Part shown: positions 35,762 through 45,107 of the stretch, one piece after another
Layout of the letters: the number at the start of each line of letters is the position of its first letter
Position numbering within the stretch: the first letter of the stretch is position 1
Assembly: GCA_016210495.1 (NCBI GenBank)
Contig: JACQUC010000078.1
Span: forward strand, 1 to 61,181
DNA from: Chloroflexota bacterium
GTDB taxonomy: Bacteria > Chloroflexota > FW602-bin22 > JACPRP01
Reading direction: 5' to 3'
Length of the DNA: 61,181 nt
Program-made: the position numbers and the translations under genes
The notes under the pieces: model-generated
Told to the model about the DNA's origin: nothing
The model's database searches: none
What the model saw: the letters and a program-made list of their open reading frames with translations, nothing else

Positions 35762-36964
35762 ATGGAGCTTGACTCTCTGAAAGAGTTGGCGATACCTAGC
35801 CCGGCCAAAATCCTCCTGCTGGTGATGGACGGCCTTGGCGGCCTCCCGCGGGAAGTGGGCGGACTGACGGAGTTGGAGACCGCTCGCACGCCGAACCTGG
35901 ACGCCCTGGCCGCCAGATCAATCTGTGGTCTACAGGAGCCGGTTGGATCGGGCATCACTCCTGGCAGCGGTCCGGGCCACCTGGGCCTGTTCGGCTACGA
36001 TCCGCTGAAATTCGAGATCGGCCGCGGCGTCCTGGAGGCGCTGGGCATCGATTTCGACCTGAAACCCACTGACGTGGCCGCTAGGGGCAACTTCGCCACC
36101 AAAAACGACGCGAGGCAGATCGTCGATAGGCGCGCGGGTAGAATCGAGACGAAGAAATCGTCGGAGCTGTGCCGTCTCCTGAACGATATCAGGCTGCCCG
36201 GCGTGCAGGTCTTCGTCGAGCCGGTCAAAGAGCATCGCTTCGTGCTCGTGCTGCGGGGCGAGGGTCTGTCCGACAGATTGGGTGAGACCGATCCCGGTCG
36301 CGAGGGTGTGCCGGCTCGCCCTGTGCATGCCCTCGATCCAGCCGCCCAGCCCGCGGCCGACATCGCCAACGCCTTCGTCGCCGAAGCCGAAAAGGTTCTG
36401 CACGGTCACCGTCCCGCCAACACGGTGTTGCTGCGCGGCTTCGCCAGGCATCCCAAGATTCCTACGGTCGACCAGCTCTACGGCCTCCGCGCCGCCGCCA
36501 TCGCCAGCTACCCGATGTACCGGGGGCTGGCCAAGCTCGTGGGCATGGAGGCGCTCAAGACCGGCGAAACCTTTGCCGACGAGATCAAGACCCTCGCCGA
36601 AAACTTCGCCCGCTACGACTTCTGCTACGTACATTTCAAGAAGACAGACAGCGCCGGAGAGGACGGCGATTTCGATCGCAAGGTGCGCGAGATCGAGGAG
36701 GTCGACCGCCACCTGCCGGATTTGCTGGACCTCGGCCCGGACGTAGTGGTGGTCACCGGTGACCACTCCACGCCATCGGTGCTGAAGGGCCACAGTTGGC
36801 ACCCGGTCCCTGTGTTGCTGTATTCACGCTACTGCCGGGCCGACACCGTGGCCGAGTTCTCCGAGCGCGGCTGCGCCAGGGGCGCCCTCGGCACCTTCCA
36901 TGCCATCCAGATAATGCCCCTCGCCCTCGCCAACGCCCTGAAACTCGCCAAGTTCGGTGCGTAG
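35762..36964 (+). CDS. apgM: 2,3-bisphosphoglycerate-independent phosphoglycerate mutase (archaeal ApgM type)
   Basis: A 400-aa alkaline-phosphatase-fold enzyme interconverting 3- and 2-phosphoglycerate. LLVMDGLGGLPRE (first metal Asp), the Ser-nucleophile region GSGITPGSGPGHLGLFGYDP, DFCYVHFKKTDSAGEDGD, and VTGDHSTPSVLKGHSWHPVP (metal DH and H) identify the short archaeal-type mutase rather than the 510-aa GpmI. ATG 35762 follows AAAGGGG. It fits in the glycolytic run between pgk and tpiA. Confidence 0.93.
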   Translation: MELDSLKELAIPSPAKILLLVMDGLGGLPREVGGLTELETARTPNLDALAARSICGLQEPVGSGITPGSGPGHLGLFGYDPLKFEIGRGVLEALGIDFDLKPTDVAARGNFATKNDARQIVDRRAGRIETKKSSELCRLLNDIRLPGVQVFVEPVKEHRFVLVLRGEGLSDRLGETDPGREGVPARPVHALDPAAQPAADIANAFVAEAEKVLHGHRPANTVLLRGFARHPKIPTVDQLYGLRAAAIASYPMYRGLAKLVGMEALKTGETFADEIKTLAENFARYDFCYVHFKKTDSAGEDGDFDRKVREIEEVDRHLPDLLDLGPDVVVVTGDHSTPSVLKGHSWHPVPVLLYSRYCRADTVAEFSERGCARGALGTFHAIQIMPLALANALKLAKFGA

Positions 36965-37036
36965 GCGCGTGCGACCTGACGTTTGGTTGGCTGAATCAAA
37001 TCTGCGAATAGATCAGGAAGACGCCCGCGGGCCTGT

Positions 37037-37072
37037 CCCCTCTCCCTCTGGTAGAGGGTTAGGGTGAGGGCC
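37037..37072. repeat. CCCTCTCCCTCTGG/GAGGGTTAGGG repeat
   Basis: CCCCTCTCCCTCTGGT followed by AGAGGGTTAGGGTGAGGG, a near-palindrome common in intergenic DNA of diverse bacteria. A split relative lies at about 31723-31795. Confidence 0.7.
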
Positions 37073-37109
37073 GGAACAGGCTGAATCCCAATACACGGAG
37101 GTATCTCAT

Positions 37110-37868
37110 ATGCGCACTCCCATCATCGCCGGTAACTGGAAAATGAACACCACTGTGCCAGTGGCGGTCGCCCTCGTTGACTCTATGAGGGACAGACTCG
37201 AGCAGACCGCCGGGGCCGAGAAAATCGTGTGTCCGCCGTTCGTTTCGCTGGCGGCGGTCCGCGACCTGCTGGCCGGCACCTCGGTCGAGATCGGCGCGCA
37301 GAACATGTACTTCGAGGACAAGGGCGCCTTCACCGGCGAGGTCTCGCCGGCGATGCTCGCGCCTCTCTGCAAGTATGTGATCCTGGGCCACTCCGAGCGC
37401 CGCCAGTATTTCGCCGAGACCGACGAGATCGTTAACAAGAAGATCCTCGCCGCCCTGAAACACGGGCTCTTGCCCATCGTGTGCGTGGGCGAAAACCTGG
37501 CGCAAAACGAGGCGGGCCAGACCGCCGATGTGGTCACACGCCAGATTCGGACCGCCTTCGCGGGTGTTCCGTCCCTGGCCAATGTCGTCGTCGCCTACGA
37601 GCCCATCTGGGCCATCGGCACCGGCAAGCCGGCAACCGGCCCCGGCGCGAACCAGGTCATCGGACTGATCCGAAGCACCCTGGAAGAACTGTACGGCCGT
37701 GGCGCCGCCCAGGCCGTCCGCATCCAGTACGGCGGCAGCGTCACCGCCGCCAACATCGCCGAGTTCATTTCTCAGCCGGAGATCGACGGCGCCCTTGTGG
37801 GGGGTGCCAGTCTCAAGGCCGACGAGTTCGTCCGCATCGTCGCTGCTTCCGCCGAGGCCAAGCGCTAA
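37110..37868 (+). CDS. tpiA: Triose-phosphate isomerase
   Basis: 252 aa. It interconverts DHAP and GAP. Catalytic Lys in GNWKMN (residue 11-14), His in LGHSERRQYF, Glu in VAYEPIWAIGTGK, and the phosphate loop IQYGGSVTAAN are present, ending with GALVGGASLKADEF. CGGAGGTATCTCAT precedes the ATG. Confidence 0.98.
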   Translation: MRTPIIAGNWKMNTTVPVAVALVDSMRDRLEQTAGAEKIVCPPFVSLAAVRDLLAGTSVEIGAQNMYFEDKGAFTGEVSPAMLAPLCKYVILGHSERRQYFAETDEIVNKKILAALKHGLLPIVCVGENLAQNEAGQTADVVTRQIRTAFAGVPSLANVVVAYEPIWAIGTGKPATGPGANQVIGLIRSTLEELYGRGAAQAVRIQYGGSVTAANIAEFISQPEIDGALVGGASLKADEFVRIVAASAEAKR

Positions 37869-38225
37869 CACGAGGATACGTCAACCGCAGGAGCGCAGAG
37901 GGAAGCCAGCCCCTCCCCGCCCCACCTGCGCAGGCTAAAGCCTGCGGCTACAAGTGTTGTTGGCCCCCGGGGGCTACAACACCTGTAGCTGTCCGCCTAA
38001 TAGGGCGCATGACTGTTCGAGTGCCGAGACCGTCTAAACCATGGTGAGCTCACGCCGTGGCGAGGCCGCCTTCGCACTGCCCTGGCACAGCAAGGGCGCG
38101 CGTCCTGCTCTGCCCAGGACGGCTACGTGTCCGTCCTACTTCCCTCGTTCGGCCAATGGTGATAGAATAACCGTAACGTCATCGCTGAGTGCTGATAGCT
38201 CGTCATGTATTCAAGGAGGAATTGC
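37869..38225. other. 357-bp intergenic region with composite repeat
   Basis: Contains composite hairpin copy 2 (37930-38003) and, near the end, AAGGAGGAATTGC ahead of the malic enzyme ATG. No gene of quality; short frames here overlap the repeats. Confidence 0.5.
37930..38003. repeat. Composite triple-hairpin repeat, copy 2
   Basis: GCAGGC-TAAA-GCCTGC (37930-37945) then GGCTACAAGTGTTGT, a GGCCCCCGGGGGCT core, ACAACACCTGTAGCTGTCCG and CCTAATAGGGCG. The first 30 bp are almost identical to copy 1 at 995. The second arm has diverged. Confidence 0.8.
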
Positions 38226-39578
38226 ATGGAGTCCGAAGAAGAACTCATTGCCAAGGCGCGCAAACCGGGTGAGATCGCTTTACGCCTGCATCCTTTCTAC
38301 AGGGGCAAGATCGAGGTCGTGCCCAAGTGCGCCGTTCGGAGCCTGGACGATTTCAGCATCTGGTACACCCCCGGCGTCGCCGAGCCCTGCCGGGCAATTA
38401 AGGCCAATAAGGACGCGGTCTACGACCACACCAACAAGTGGAACACTGTCGCCGTGGTGTCAGATGGTACCAGGGTGCTCGGCCTGGGCAACATCGGCCC
38501 CGAGGCCGGCCTGCCGGTGATGGAGGGCAAGGCGCTGCTCTTCAAATACCTCGGCGGCGTCGACGCGGTGCCCATCTGTCTGGATACGAAGGACCCCCAG
38601 GAGATCGTCTCTGCCGTGAGATGGCTGCAGCCCTCGTTTGGCGGCATCAACCTCGAAGACATCGCCCAGCCCAAATGCTTCGCCATCCTCGACGAGCTGC
38701 GTGCCAAGATGGAGATACCGGTCTGGCACGACGACCAGCAGGGCACGGCCACGGTCATTCTGGCGGGTCTCTTTAACGCGCTCAAGCTCGTGGACAAGTC
38801 CATCGATCGGGTCAAGTTGACCGTGATCGGCGCTGGCGCCGCTAATATCGCTGCCATTCGCCTGCTCTTCGCCGCCGGCGTTCAGCCGGACAGCACCATC
38901 GTGGTGGATAGCCAGGGTATCCTGCACCCCGGCCGCCACGATGTCGAGGCGGCGCAGGATCAATACGTCGACAAGTGGCGGCTCTGCCGGATAACCAACG
39001 TCGAAAGACGTACAGGAGACGGCGGGGAGGCGATGCGGGGCGCCGACGTCACCATCGCTCTCTCGCGCTCGGGGCCAGGGGTGATCAAGCAGCAATGGGC
39101 CGCCAGCATGGCCAAGGATGCCATCCTCTTCTGCTGTGCCAACCCCGTTCCCGAGATCTGGCCCTGGGAGGCTAAGCAGGCCGGGGTGAGAATCGTCTGC
39201 ACCGGACGCTCTGACTTCCCCAACCAGCTCAACAACTCCCTGGGATTCCCAGCCATCTTCCGCGGCACCCTCGACGTGCGTGCCAGGACCATCACCGACG
39301 AGATGTGCTTCGCCGCCGCCAGAGAGCTTGCCAAATGCGCCGAGGAGCGAGGGCTGAGCGACGATTCCATCGCTCCCACTATGGAGGACTGGGAGGTGTT
39401 CCCGCGCGTCGCCACCGCGGTCGGCATGACGGCCATCGAGCAGGGCATCGCACGTCTCACCATGACACGCCAGCAACTGTACGAGCAGTCGTCGCGGATC
39501 ATCAGGAGGGCTCTCGACTTGACGGCAAGTATGATGAAAGACGGCTACATCCCGCCTGTGCCCGAGCTAGGCTTATGA
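38226..39578 (+). CDS. NAD(P)-dependent malic enzyme
   Basis: A 450-aa short malic enzyme, oxidatively decarboxylating malate to pyruvate, without the C-terminal Pta-like domain of MaeB. YTPGVAEPCRAI, GLGNIGPEAGLPVMEGKALLFKY region, catalytic Lys in LPVMEGKALL, metal-site VWHDDQQGTATV, and Rossmann GAGAANIAAIRLL are seen; FCCANPVPEI and GRSDFPNQLNN follow. ATG 38226 has an ideal AAGGAGG. It is followed by fumarase genes 7 bp on, so fumarate to malate to pyruvate steps are cotranscribed. Confidence 0.95.
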   Translation: MESEEELIAKARKPGEIALRLHPFYRGKIEVVPKCAVRSLDDFSIWYTPGVAEPCRAIKANKDAVYDHTNKWNTVAVVSDGTRVLGLGNIGPEAGLPVMEGKALLFKYLGGVDAVPICLDTKDPQEIVSAVRWLQPSFGGINLEDIAQPKCFAILDELRAKMEIPVWHDDQQGTATVILAGLFNALKLVDKSIDRVKLTVIGAGAANIAAIRLLFAAGVQPDSTIVVDSQGILHPGRHDVEAAQDQYVDKWRLCRITNVERRTGDGGEAMRGADVTIALSRSGPGVIKQQWAASMAKDAILFCCANPVPEIWPWEAKQAGVRIVCTGRSDFPNQLNNSLGFPAIFRGTLDVRARTITDEMCFAAARELAKCAEERGLSDDSIAPTMEDWEVFPRVATAVGMTAIEQGIARLTMTRQQLYEQSSRIIRRALDLTASMMKDGYIPPVPELGL

Positions 39579-39585
39579 GGTGATT

Positions 39586-40431
39586 ATGAGAGAGATCAAC
39601 GCGAGCGACATAGCGCAAACCGTTTCCCGCCTGTGCACGGAAGCGAACTACTTCCTGCCGGCAGACGTGCTGGATTCTTTGCGGCATTCGTTGGACGCCG
39701 AGGAATCGCCCGTCGGCAAGAGCGTCCTTCAGCAGCTTCTGGACAACGCGCAAATCGCCGCGTCCGAGCAGGTCCCCATTTGTCAGGACTGTGGCCTGGC
39801 GGTCGTGTTCCTCGAGTTGGGCCAGGACGTCCACGTCGTGGGCGGCGACCTTAACGCCGCCGTCAACGAAGGAGTGCGCCGGGGCTACATCGACGGCTAC
39901 CTGCGCAAGTCGGCGGTCAACCCGCCCGTTTTCGAGCGAGCTAACACGAAGGACAACACACCTGCTGTCATCTACACCGATGTGGTTGCGGGCGAGCGTT
40001 TGCGCATCGTCGTAGTGCCCAAAGGCGGCGGCAGCGAAAACATGAGCGCGCTGGGAATGCTTACGCCGGCTCAAGGTGAGGCAGGGGTCATCGATTTCGT
40101 CGTGCGCACGGTCGATAAAGCCGGCTCCAATCCGTGTCCGCCCCTCGTCGTCGGCGTCGGCATCGGCGGCACGTCGGACCGAGCGATGCTTCTGGCCAAG
40201 CGGTCGCTGTTGAGAAAGGTTGGAGAGCCCAATCCGGACAGCAAAATGGCCGAGATCGAGCGTGAGATACTGCGGCGCGTCAACGCCCTGGGCATCGGCC
40301 CGCAAGGATTCGGGGGCACCATTACGGCGCTGGCCGTGCACGTCGAGTCCTTCCCGGCGCACATCGCCAGCCTCCCCGTGGCCGTAAACCTGCAATGCCA
40401 CGCCGCCCGGCACAAGGAGGCGATCTTATGA
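39586..40431 (+). CDS. Fumarate hydratase class I, alpha subunit (TtdA/FumA-N-like)
   Basis: A 281-aa subunit of an oxygen-sensitive 4Fe-4S hydratase (fumarate/malate, or tartrate type). ICQDCGLAVVFLELG, the Cys in SNPCPPLVVGVGIGGT, and GFGGTITALAVHV contain the cluster cysteines and substrate loop. GAGGTGATT precedes ATG 39586. The alpha stop overlaps the beta start (ATGA). Context with malic enzyme and succinate dehydrogenase favours fumarase. Confidence 0.93.
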   Translation: MREINASDIAQTVSRLCTEANYFLPADVLDSLRHSLDAEESPVGKSVLQQLLDNAQIAASEQVPICQDCGLAVVFLELGQDVHVVGGDLNAAVNEGVRRGYIDGYLRKSAVNPPVFERANTKDNTPAVIYTDVVAGERLRIVVVPKGGGSENMSALGMLTPAQGEAGVIDFVVRTVDKAGSNPCPPLVVGVGIGGTSDRAMLLAKRSLLRKVGEPNPDSKMAEIEREILRRVNALGIGPQGFGGTITALAVHVESFPAHIASLPVAVNLQCHAARHKEAIL

Positions 40432-40976
40432 ACATAGAGGCACCGTTAACTGACGATATCGTCGCAAAGCTCAAGGCCGGCGACCGCGTGACCATAAACG
40501 GCGTGATCTACGTGGCGCGTGATGCCGCGCACAAGCTGATAGTGGAAGCGCTCGAAAGGGGCGAGCAACCGCCCTTTGATCTGAGAGGCCAGATCGTCTA
40601 CTATATGGGGCCATCCCCGGCCAAGCCTGGTCAGGTCATCGGCTCGGCCGGTCCCACGACCAGTGGGAGAATGGATCCCTATGCCGCTCGTCTGATGGCA
40701 GAGGGCCTGAAGGGGATGATCGGCAAGGGGAGTCGGGCCGCCGCCGTCAAAGAGGCGATGCGTAAATACAAGGCCGTCTATCTGGCCGCCATCGGCGGTG
40801 CCGGTGCCCTCATCGCCAAGGCGATCAAGAAGAGCGATACCGTCGCTTACGAGGAGCTTGGCGCCGAGGCCGTGCTTCGACTGGAAGTCGAGAACTTCCC
40901 CGTCATCGTCGTCAACGACATCTACGGCGGCGACCTCTACGATCAAGGCAAGGCCCAGTTCGGCCGCGAGGCGTAG
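40428..40976 (+). CDS. Fumarate hydratase class I, beta subunit (TtdB/FumA-C-like)
   Basis: A 182-aa C-terminal partner of the fumarase. It shows DRVTINGVIYVARDAAHK, YYMGPSPAKPGQVIGSAGPTT (substrate loop, split here in reading), a KGSRAAAVKEAMRKYKAVYL stretch, and the final IVVNDIYGGDLYDQG. The start overlaps the alpha stop by 4 bp with AAGGAGG upstream. It is the last gene before the defence island, which points the opposite way. Confidence 0.93.
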   Translation: MNIEAPLTDDIVAKLKAGDRVTINGVIYVARDAAHKLIVEALERGEQPPFDLRGQIVYYMGPSPAKPGQVIGSAGPTTSGRMDPYAARLMAEGLKGMIGKGSRAAAVKEAMRKYKAVYLAAIGGAGALIAKAIKKSDTVAYEELGAEAVLRLEVENFPVIVVNDIYGGDLYDQGKAQFGREA

Positions 40977-40994
40977 CTCACACTCGTTTGTGAG
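40977..40994. terminator. Short hairpin after fumarase genes
   Basis: CTCACA (40977-40982) and TGTGAG (40989-40994) around a 6-nt loop, immediately after the fumarase beta stop. There is no T-run, so its terminator role is tentative. It marks the left boundary of the island. Confidence 0.35.
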
Positions 40995-41082
40995 GATCGG
41001 CCGTTTCCGGCGAATTCTTGCCCAACGACTCGTTGAGAGCGGAAGAGATAGCGGCCAGATGTTAGAAACTTGTAGGTGCTGC

Positions 41083-43113
41083 TTATTCAACCAGCGCCTG
41101 CTTCAGCACCACATCAATGCTCTGCACCGGCGTCAGTTTGATGGCGTCGAGAATATACTTGGGCAAGCCTTGCGCTTCAATGAGGTTGTCGGCGGGCAGT
41201 ATTACTTCCTTGACCCCGGCATCGAAAGCGGCGCGCACCTTCTGCTGAACGCCGCCGACGGGGAGGACTTTGCCCATAATGGTGATCTCGCCGGTCATAG
41301 CCACGTCGTTGCGCACGGGCAAGCCTTTTAGGGCGGAAACGATGCCGGTCACGATGGTGACGCCAGCGGATGGGCCCTCTTTGGGCACTCCCATGAAGGT
41401 AGCAAGTACGGCCACGTCGAGGTTCTGGCGCCACTCAGCATCAATTCCGAGGTCTTTGTTTTTCGCCTTTATGTACTGAGCCGCGGTCTCGATGCTCTCA
41501 CGCATCACGCGCTGAATTGAGCCCAATGGCACTATGCGGCCACTTCCTTTCGTCGCCTGCATTTCGAAGTGAAGAATGCAACCGTGATCGCCGGCTACGG
41601 CTAGGCCGATGACTTCGCCCACTGAAGGCTCGGCCGGCAGAGACACTTTTTGTACCCTGTCGGCATCCGGCAGTGTAGGCACGATCTCTTTTCTCGATGG
41701 TAACAGTCTCGCTCCCAGCCTCACGCGATCATATTCGCCGGGTGCCATCAGGTGGAGCTGTTCACGAACTCGTTGGCGAAGCTCGCAGGCGAGCTCAAGA
41801 ACCTCCGCCAGCTCATCGTCGGTGTTCTTTCCATCAGGGTGCAGGAGTTTGATCATGCCTGAGGCGGTCTTCATGACGGCACGCTGGTCGCGTCCGGAAA
41901 GCCCTTGGGCAGCTTTCGCCCCGTCTATCAGCTCAAAGCGAGATCGAACGGCACCGAGCACGTCGATTCGGCGCAACTCGTGCATGATCTCGCAGAAATA
42001 GTCGGTGATAAATCCGTAATCCTTGGAATAACTGTCTGGCGTAAGCTTTGGAATCTCCCACCCAGGGAGATACCCATGAACACGATCCAGAAACGCGATA
42101 ACCTGCATGAAGTCCGGCAGCGGCTCAAATAGATGATAGTATTTCTCGTGCGGCAGCCTGCCCTGCACGTCTAGGTTGCCCACGAACACCAGGCTGGCAA
42201 AGGCGAGCAGTTCCTTCTTCCCTCGACTGAACTTCGCATCCTGCATGTAGCCCTGCATTATGCTCACCAGCGACTTGGGATCGGTGAAATCGGTATTGGC
42301 GATCTCGTCGAAAACGACGACGTCGCGCGTGCCTACCTCGCCGATCTTGCCGGTGTTCAGATTGATGAAAAGCTGCGCTGGCGTAGCCTTGCCGCCGGAC
42401 AGCACGTGGGCATAGTAGGAGATGTTGCGATACAGGTAAGTCTTGCCCGTTTCCCGGGGCGCCAGCTCGATCAGATTGACGTTGGTCTCGACCAGTGGGA
42501 TGCACCGGCACAAGTAGAGAAGCTTTTCACGACGGTTCATCGTTTCCGGATCGAGACCGCAAGAGTTGATCAGCACGTCGACCCATTCCTCGCCGCTGAA
42601 CTCAGAGCGCTTCTCGATGTACTCGTCCAGGTTGACGACGGCGACCTGGAAGGGGGTGAAGGCCGTGACTTTGAAAGGACGTATCTTCTTATTGTGGATC
42701 TCGGTTTCGTCGTAGGTAAGATCGATAGTGCCCCACATTCCGCCAGAAAGCAGCATTGGATACTGGCATACTATGCTCTCAGGGATGTTCACGAAGTTCT
42801 CGTTGATGGCCGAAATCGCCGCCCAATACTTGTCCTCCGTCTCGACCAGCCGCGCATCGAGGTTGGCGATCACCGAGTGTTGCCGATTCTCGCGGATGTA
42901 ATGGCGAATCTTCTCAGCTTCGGCGCCGTAGACGAATGTTTCCTTCAAACGACGAACGACCTTCTCCATGTCCTGGTTAAAGGTTTCCTCAGAGCAGTAG
43001 TTATCGATCAGGTACTCCAGCACGTAACGCGGGAACTCGTCCACGCCTGTGTTGATGGTGTGGGCCTTGTTTACAACCTTACCCCTGAAGACGTCTCTCA
43101 GCTTGACATTCAT
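41083..43113 (-). CDS. brxL: BrxL: BREX Lon-like AAA+ ATPase/protease-domain protein
   Basis: 676 aa. An N-terminal domain (about 1-200) leads to an AAA+ core with Walker A-like APRETGKT (218-225; Ala replaces the usual first Gly) and Walker B VVVFDE (265-270), then a C-terminal Lon protease domain with catalytic Ser582 in GPSAG and Lys625 in QQKVRAA. In BREX, BrxL acts as a DNA-binding ring needed for phage restriction. The start overlaps the AbiEii-like stop (ATGA), making it the third gene of a coupled trio driven by the promoter at 45029-45057, rather than a simple continuation of pglZ. Full catalytic dyad present, unlike BrxL forms with truncated Lon domains. Confidence 0.92.
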   Translation of the reverse strand: MNVKLRDVFRGKVVNKAHTINTGVDEFPRYVLEYLIDNYCSEETFNQDMEKVVRRLKETFVYGAEAEKIRHYIRENRQHSVIANLDARLVETEDKYWAAISAINENFVNIPESIVCQYPMLLSGGMWGTIDLTYDETEIHNKKIRPFKVTAFTPFQVAVVNLDEYIEKRSEFSGEEWVDVLINSCGLDPETMNRREKLLYLCRCIPLVETNVNLIELAPRETGKTYLYRNISYYAHVLSGGKATPAQLFINLNTGKIGEVGTRDVVVFDEIANTDFTDPKSLVSIMQGYMQDAKFSRGKKELLAFASLVFVGNLDVQGRLPHEKYYHLFEPLPDFMQVIAFLDRVHGYLPGWEIPKLTPDSYSKDYGFITDYFCEIMHELRRIDVLGAVRSRFELIDGAKAAQGLSGRDQRAVMKTASGMIKLLHPDGKNTDDELAEVLELACELRQRVREQLHLMAPGEYDRVRLGARLLPSRKEIVPTLPDADRVQKVSLPAEPSVGEVIGLAVAGDHGCILHFEMQATKGSGRIVPLGSIQRVMRESIETAAQYIKAKNKDLGIDAEWRQNLDVAVLATFMGVPKEGPSAGVTIVTGIVSALKGLPVRNDVAMTGEITIMGKVLPVGGVQQKVRAAFDAGVKEVILPADNLIEAQGLPKYILDAIKLTPVQSIDVVLKQALVE

Positions 43114-43943
43114 CCGACAATCCCCAATTTCCCCAGAAGATAGTTCACTTTCTCGAATGCGTCCCGCTGGATTCTCGCCCGTTCATCCCGATCATCCACC
43201 TTTTCGAAATCAACCACGTGTGTCGGCCCAACTTGGTTTACAGATGCAAACTTGCTAGCGATTTTCTCAAGCCCCTCACGCACCAGGCCTTTGTCCATAT
43301 GTGGCTGGAATTCTTTGACCAAGGCATCCAAGCCCTCAGGATAGTTCGTGACACAGAAGTAGATGTCCCACGCGTCCTTTTCCTTGAGACGGTCGTGCAT
43401 CGCCATCCCCTTCATTACGATGAAGGGCACGATCGAAGCGACTCGGATGGTGGCCGAATCCTCTGCGCCACCGGGAAGTATCCCATGTATGGTCACTTCG
43501 GTAGACATCCCAAAGGCCAGGTCGCAGCCACGAACCTTTCGAGCCTTGACATCCTGGATCCTTTGGTGGCGACGGCTTCTGCCTGTGCCCTCATATTCCC
43601 CCGCCAACAAGTCAACTTGTACGGTGATTGCCCGATCAGGCAATGGTATAGTTCGCTTGAAGATGAAAGGTTGCTCGGATGATTGAGCGTATCCCCTGCT
43701 TTGGAGAAGATCCAGGATGGTCTTGTATCTGGGCTCTGCCAGAGCCTGGTGGTTCAAAGCAAGATCGACATCCGTGCTACCAACGTGTTTCATTGGGCCT
43801 CCGGATAAGAGAAGCTCCGGCACCCAGCCACCGATGATGACGATATCGTCCCTATACTCACCTAACAAGCGAGTTACTTCCAGCAGCACCGAGCGCGCTG
43901 CGGCGACTAGGTCCTCTGAGTAATCCGTACGCCCGATTGCCAC
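43110..43943 (-). CDS. AbiEii-like nucleotidyltransferase toxin
   Basis: A 277-aa protein of the AbiEii/AbiGii nucleotidyltransferase class, toxins that block growth by modifying tRNA or other targets. The NTase core is [15 protein letters not shown] followed by GSTDVDLAL (Gly-Ser and the DxD metal acids), with [19 protein letters not shown], the conserved K...DxxD region, downstream. GTG start; 37-bp overlap with the AbiEi-like gene upstream and 4-bp overlap with brxL downstream. The location between a BREX methyltransferase and BrxL is unusual. It could alternatively act as a fixed BREX component. Confidence 0.8.
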   Translation of the reverse strand: MAIGRTDYSEDLVAAARSVLLEVTRLLGEYRDDIVIIGGWVPELLLSGGPMKHVGSTDVDLALNHQALAEPRYKTILDLLQSRGYAQSSEQPFIFKRTIPLPDRAITVQVDLLAGEYEGTGRSRRHQRIQDVKARKVRGCDLAFGMSTEVTIHGILPGGAEDSATIRVASIVPFIVMKGMAMHDRLKEKDAWDIYFCVTNYPEGLDALVKEFQPHMDKGLVREGLEKIASKFASVNQVGPTHVVDFEKVDDRDERARIQRDAFEKVNYLLGKLGIVG

Positions 43944-44995
43944 TGCGGCCTGATGACCTCCTCCAAAACGGCTTCGGCAGCCTCTGCACCGCGTCCGCGG
44001 AATCCCTTTAGATCAAGGTAAAGCTGAACTGGCGAGACAACACGCGTACCATCAAACTCTTTTGCCCCGTTGAACACTCCTGCATCATATGGTGCCAGCA
44101 GGGTAACGTTGGCGCCGCTGGGAACCCTTTTCAGGTTAAGCAATGAGGCTACACGTTCAATCTCGTCCACGTATGCCATTGCACGCTGATGGCGGACCGA
44201 CGGCGCGATCCGCGTGCCGCCAGAGAATCCGGTCAGCGCGTAGTCGATACTCTCTCGACTGCACACCTTAGCCAGTTCGTATTCGATCTCTCCAATTGAC
44301 TGGAGGGAATAATAATCGTTGACCTGGTTTCGCCGGAAGCTGTAATTCTCCGACCATTCGGCCAGCAATGCTTCTGGCTCGCTCAGCCAGAAGCCATCCT
44401 TGTCAACACGAATCCATTCCCGGTCGGCCAGCAGCTTTTTCACGTTGGCTGCTTGTCCCAAACTCACTTCCGCTTCTTCCGCCAGAGTTTCCATTTTCCG
44501 TCTCATTGCGGGGTTGAGCAGCAGGACTCGCAGCACTCTTTCTGCTTTGGGAGAATAAAGAGAACGTAGGTCACGCTTCTCGGCGAAGGGATTCGGTCTG
44601 CCCTCTTTCTGAATAAACACCTGCCCAAAGCTCAAACGGCAGTTACCTGCCAGGTCCACATATCCAACGCCTTCATGTGAACAGATCTCCGCGGTCCGTG
44701 GCGAAATATACGGTGCGGCCAGCACCGCATAATCATACGGTAGGGCTTCACGATATCTCCAGAGTTGGTTTATTCCTTCTCTGGCTAATCGTGGCTGTCC
44801 GCTGGTTTTCACCTCAACCGCAAGAATCCATTCACGATCTGGCGAATTCAACTTCACCAACAAATCGATGCGGCCTCTTGCGGTCATCGACTCTTGTTCG
44901 GTATCTATGGCCTGGATATACGGGACTTCTGCTAGGCAGCCTCGCAGAGCTTTCTCGAACCTATCAATATCGTGTTCCAATTGAGTGATTTTCAT
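43907..44995 (-). CDS. AbiEi-like antitoxin/regulator with PD-(D/E)XK-like N-terminus
   Basis: About 362 aa. The N-terminal part (about 30-110) has GRIDLLVKL and ILAVEVKTSG, a D...ExK arrangement like PD-(D/E)XK nucleases. A winged-helix-type middle (LRVLLLNPAMRRKMETLAEE, VSLGQAANVKKLL) and a C-terminal domain (SGANVTLLAPYDAGVF, VVSPVQLYLDL) match AbiEi-type IV antitoxins. ATG 44995 is preferred, with GGTG 6 nt upstream. TTG 45016 lies inside an operator palindrome, upstream of most of the likely transcript. Known AbiEi proteins bind inverted repeats in their own promoter. The two palindromes at 45007 and 45080 fit that. Confidence 0.82.
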   Translation of the reverse strand: MKITQLEHDIDRFEKALRGCLAEVPYIQAIDTEQESMTARGRIDLLVKLNSPDREWILAVEVKTSGQPRLAREGINQLWRYREALPYDYAVLAAPYISPRTAEICSHEGVGYVDLAGNCRLSFGQVFIQKEGRPNPFAEKRDLRSLYSPKAERVLRVLLLNPAMRRKMETLAEEAEVSLGQAANVKKLLADREWIRVDKDGFWLSEPEALLAEWSENYSFRRNQVNDYYSLQSIGEIEYELAKVCSRESIDYALTGFSGGTRIAPSVRHQRAMAYVDEIERVASLLNLKRVPSGANVTLLAPYDAGVFNGAKEFDGTRVVSPVQLYLDLKGFRGRGAEAAEAVLEEVIRPQWQSGVRITQRT

Positions 44996-45006
44996 TGCAG
45001 TCACCA

Positions 45007-45026
45007 TTTTCAGCAAGTGCTGAAAA
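45007..45026. promoter_or_regulatory. Operator palindrome 1 (downstream)
   Basis: TTTTCAGCAAGTGCTGAAAA: perfect 8-bp arms with a 4-nt spacer. It covers the predicted transcription start (about 45022) and lies 12 bp before the preferred AbiEi ATG. Confidence 0.85.
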
Positions 45027-45028
45027 GC

Positions 45029-45057
45029 ATTATAACAATGAAAGTAGCTCCTGTCAA
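45029..45057 (-). promoter_or_regulatory. Perfect consensus promoter for abiEi-abiEii-brxL
   Basis: On the minus strand TTGACA (45052-45057), 17-bp spacer, TATAAT (45029-45034). It lies exactly between the two operator palindromes. This full consensus promoter inside an operon implies strong expression unless repressed. Confidence 0.9.
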
Positions 45058-45079
45058 GTAGTTTTCATCGGCGAGGCCA

Positions 45080-45099
45080 TTTTCAGCGAATGCTGAAAA
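45080..45099. promoter_or_regulatory. Operator palindrome 2 (upstream)
   Basis: TTTTCAGCGAATGCTGAAAA: the same 8-bp arms as palindrome 1 with a different 4-nt spacer. It begins 22 bp upstream of the -35 box and is 73 bp from palindrome 1, about seven helical turns, so both could be bound on the same DNA face. A degenerate TTTCACTGAAA follows at 45106-45116. Confidence 0.85.
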
Positions 45100-45107
45100 T
45101 ACCAGTT

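Noticed and set aside
40977..41082. Search for attachment-site direct repeats at the island edges
   Set aside because: By eye no repeat longer than chance is shared between this gap and 56818-57272, and no integrase gene is present.
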